A stretch of 7,988 bases of DNA from Planctomycetota bacterium (GTDB lineage Bacteria; Planctomycetota; Phycisphaerae; Phycisphaerales; SM1A02), in NCBI GenBank assembly GCA_027295365.1, contig JAPULD010000360.1, forward strand, positions 1 through 7,988. The letters are read 5' to 3'. Under the pieces are notes generated by a model. It was not told where the DNA came from. It made no database searches and was given only the letters and a program-made list of their open reading frames with translations. Numbering within the stretch: the first letter of the stretch is position 1; the number at the start of each line of letters is the position of its first letter. The translations under genes were made by a program, and so were the position numbers. Of the stretch, positions 6,327-7,988 are shown in pieces.

Positions 6327-6363
6327 CGAGCTAGATTCAATCAAGGAGGATTGTCATGGCTCG
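6327..6363 (+). promoter_or_regulatory. fliC ribosome-site hairpin: AAGGAG hexaloop enclosing the Shine-Dalgarno
   Basis: CAATC (6338-6342) pairs perfectly with GATTG (6349-6353) around AAGGAG (6343-6348). The flagellin Shine-Dalgarno (AAGGAGG, 6343-6349) thus forms the loop, and the loop contains AAGGA, an ANGGA site. An outer helix pairs CGAGC (6327-6331) with GCTCG (6359-6363), putting the ATG at 6356-6358 in the internal loop. This resembles the B. subtilis hag leader, where CsrA bound at the ribosome site blocks translation. The pairing is seen; regulation is inferred. Confidence 0.65.
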
Positions 6364-7828
6364 CATCAATACGAACGTTTCTTCATTACTGGCCCAACAC
6401 AATCTTCAACGGACGGACAATGATCTCCGGATGAGGCTCCAACGGCTTTCCACGGGGCTCCGCATCAATCGCGGCGCCGATGATCCCGCCGGCCTGATCG
6501 TCTCGGAGCGATTGCGCAGCGAACTGAAAGGCATCGATCAGGCGATCGACAACTCGGAGCGGACCAGCTCGGTGATTGCCACCATGGAAGGTTACCTTGC
6601 CGAGGTGAACGACCTGCTCAACTCGGTCAAGAGCCTCATCATTCAATCCGCCAACACCGGCGGCATCAGCCAGGATGAGATCGAGGCGAACCAACTCCAG
6701 GTCGACAGTGCGATTGAATCGATCACCCGTATCTCGAACACGGCGAGTTTTGCCGGATTGAGGTTATTGGACGGGTCGCTTGAGTACCTCACCAGCGGGA
6801 TCAACAACTCGAACATCATCAATGCCGACATCCACGGTGCTCAATTCGGCAACAACAGCAATATCCAGCTGGATGTGGAAGTGATCGCTTCGGCCCAGAC
6901 CGCCACCCTCTTCCTCTCCGCGATCACGGGGACACTCACCAGCAGCGTCACTTTGGAAATCGCAGGCAAGGAAGGCGTCCAGATCCTCTCCTTTGCCTCC
7001 GGAACACAGGTTTCGTCCGTGGTGAAGGCAATCAACACGCTCAACGATTCCACCGGCGTCAGCGCATCCTTATATAACGGAGCCGACGACACCAGCGGGC
7101 TGGTCTTCAATTCCCGATCGTACGGCTCGGATTCCTTCATCTCAGTGAAGCGGATCAGCACCGGCGGCACGTTTTTCAACCTGTATGACGACAAGGGGAC
7201 CGCAACGGTCAAGACCCGAGATAGCGGTCGCGATGTGATCGCAATGATCAACGGGACCATTGCGTCCGGAAAAGGCGTGATCGCCAAGCTCAACACGCCA
7301 TCCTTGGCCTTGGAGCTTCAGCTTTCCGATGCCTTTGCCACCACCGTGTCCGGTACGTCCACTTCGTTTTATATCACTGGAGGCGGGGCGGAATTCCAAC
7401 TCGGGCCGACTGTAAACGAGACGCAGCAAGTCAATTTCGGCGTCAACTCGATTGGCGCGAGTCGGCTGGGATCAACCCTGATCGGGAACGCACAGTATTT
7501 CCTGAACTCCATCAAGACCGGAGGAGACAATTCACTGGTCGATGGTCGTTCGCAGCAGGCATCGGATGTACTCGAAAGCGCAATAAACGACATTTCGGTC
7601 CTTCGTGGTCGTCTGGGCGCGTTTGAGCGAAACACCATCCAGACGAACATTCGATCATTGCAGGTTGGGCTTGAGAACATCACGGCAGCGGAATCCAAGA
7701 TTCGAGATGCTGATTTCGCCTCCGAAACCGCCAAACTGACGAGAGCCCAGATCCTTTCCCAGGCGGGCACGTCCGTGTTGGCCCTCGCAAACACTTCTGC
7801 GCAGAATGTGTTAGCGCTTCTCGGCTAA
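6356..7828 (+). CDS. fliC: Flagellin (filament protein)
   Basis: A 490-residue flagellin, the major filament subunit exported by the flagellar type III system. The N-terminal D0/D1 region (about 1-148) includes ARINTNVSSLLAQHNL, LQRLSTGLRINRGADDPAGL and SFAGLRLLDGSL. The C-terminal region (about 346-490) includes VNFGVNSIGASRLG, DISVLRGRLGAFERNTIQTN, AAESKIRDADFASETAKLTR and the final QAGTSVLALANTSAQNVLALLG. The central variable region (about 149-345) has an IN-like module around 192-265. The motif set is like planctomycete flagellins. An ideal ribosome site (AAGGAGG, six bases from the start) sits in a hairpin loop. An intrinsic terminator follows 29 bases after the stop. No convincing promoter of its own was found in the 67 bases after csrA. 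Confidence 0.97.
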   Translation: MARINTNVSSLLAQHNLQRTDNDLRMRLQRLSTGLRINRGADDPAGLIVSERLRSELKGIDQAIDNSERTSSVIATMEGYLAEVNDLLNSVKSLIIQSANTGGISQDEIEANQLQVDSAIESITRISNTASFAGLRLLDGSLEYLTSGINNSNIINADIHGAQFGNNSNIQLDVEVIASAQTATLFLSAITGTLTSSVTLEIAGKEGVQILSFASGTQVSSVVKAINTLNDSTGVSASLYNGADDTSGLVFNSRSYGSDSFISVKRISTGGTFFNLYDDKGTATVKTRDSGRDVIAMINGTIASGKGVIAKLNTPSLALELQLSDAFATTVSGTSTSFYITGGGAEFQLGPTVNETQQVNFGVNSIGASRLGSTLIGNAQYFLNSIKTGGDNSLVDGRSQQASDVLESAINDISVLRGRLGAFERNTIQTNIRSLQVGLENITAAESKIRDADFASETAKLTRAQILSQAGTSVLALANTSAQNVLALLG

Positions 7829-7857
7829 TCTCCAGTCCGATAAGAAGACCGTTTCAT

Positions 7858-7894
7858 CAGCCCCGGCCCATGTGCCGGGGCTGTTCTTTATTAT
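7858..7894 (+). terminator. Intrinsic terminator after fliC
   Basis: CAGCCCCGGC (7858-7867) pairs perfectly over ten bases with GCCGGGGCTG (7874-7883) around the loop CCATGT, followed by the T-rich tail TTCTTTATTAT. This is the only hairpin in the window with a proper T-rich tail, so it likely ends the flagellar transcript. The arms are symmetric, but the other strand has no comparable T-run. Confidence 0.9.
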
Positions 7895-7988
7895 CAGACG
7901 AGATGACTTGGATTCGCTTCGATGCAAGATGTTGTTGAGCTAGGGAATTTATCACAGTTTTACAACACAACTGAAGTGGCCCTGGGTC
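7895..7988. other. Non-coding tail after the terminator
   Basis: The last 94 bases are more AT-rich than the genes and contain no recognisable coding start, ribosome site or clear promoter. It is presumably the upstream region of a gene beyond the window. TGTTGT (7930-7935) and ACAACA (7962-7967) are complementary, but the 26-base spacing makes this weak. Confidence 0.4.

Noticed and set aside
7836..7843. TCCGATAA, seven of eight matches to the flagellar sigma-28 -10 element
   Set aside because: No TAAA-like -35 lies at the required ~15-base spacing, and a start here would run straight into the terminator at 7858.
7977..7988. TGGCCCTGGGTC at the right edge as a sigma-54 -24 element
   Set aside because: The -12 half would lie outside the window and the visible part is a poor match to TGGCAC.

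Overview
The window is a run of flagellar genes, all on the + strand: flgI (3' end only), flgJ, flgN, flgK, flgL, fliW, csrA and fliC (flagellin), closed by a strong intrinsic terminator. FlgI forms the P ring, which implies an outer membrane. The flagellin and hook-junction proteins look most like those of Planctomycetota (possibly a Phycisphaerae-type lineage). That placement is recalled from family resemblance and was not checked by a search.

Layout. Bases 1-609 hold the C-terminal half of FlgI. Its stop overlaps the start of a short, single-domain FlgJ (606-1025), which overlaps the FlgN chaperone (1018-1557). FlgK follows two bases later (1560-3254), and an unusually large FlgL follows after 28 bases (3283-5274). 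A 120-base structured gap leads to FliW (start preferred at 5395, end 5841). A 141-base leader packed with hairpins precedes csrA (5983-6288), and a 67-base leader with two more precedes fliC (6356-7828). The terminator is at 7858-7894. No gene is visible in the last 94 bases. There is no gene-free stretch over 300 bases.

How the genes work together. FlgI and FlgJ complete the rod and P ring. FlgN chaperones FlgK and FlgL, which form the hook-filament junction, and flagellin polymerises on that junction. FliW, CsrA and flagellin are the three members of the partner-switching circuit known from Bacillus subtilis: CsrA represses flagellin translation, FliW inhibits CsrA, and flagellin titrates FliW.

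Main discovery candidate. The csrA and fliC leaders share one RNA layout. Each has a distal hairpin presenting ACGGA, then a hairpin with an AAGGA hexaloop that carries the Shine-Dalgarno sequence. ANGGA in a hairpin loop is the known CsrA target. The window therefore appears to encode both the regulators and their cis RNA targets, including probable CsrA autoregulation with two mutually exclusive folds upstream of csrA. The binding is inferred; the base pairing is visible in the sequence.
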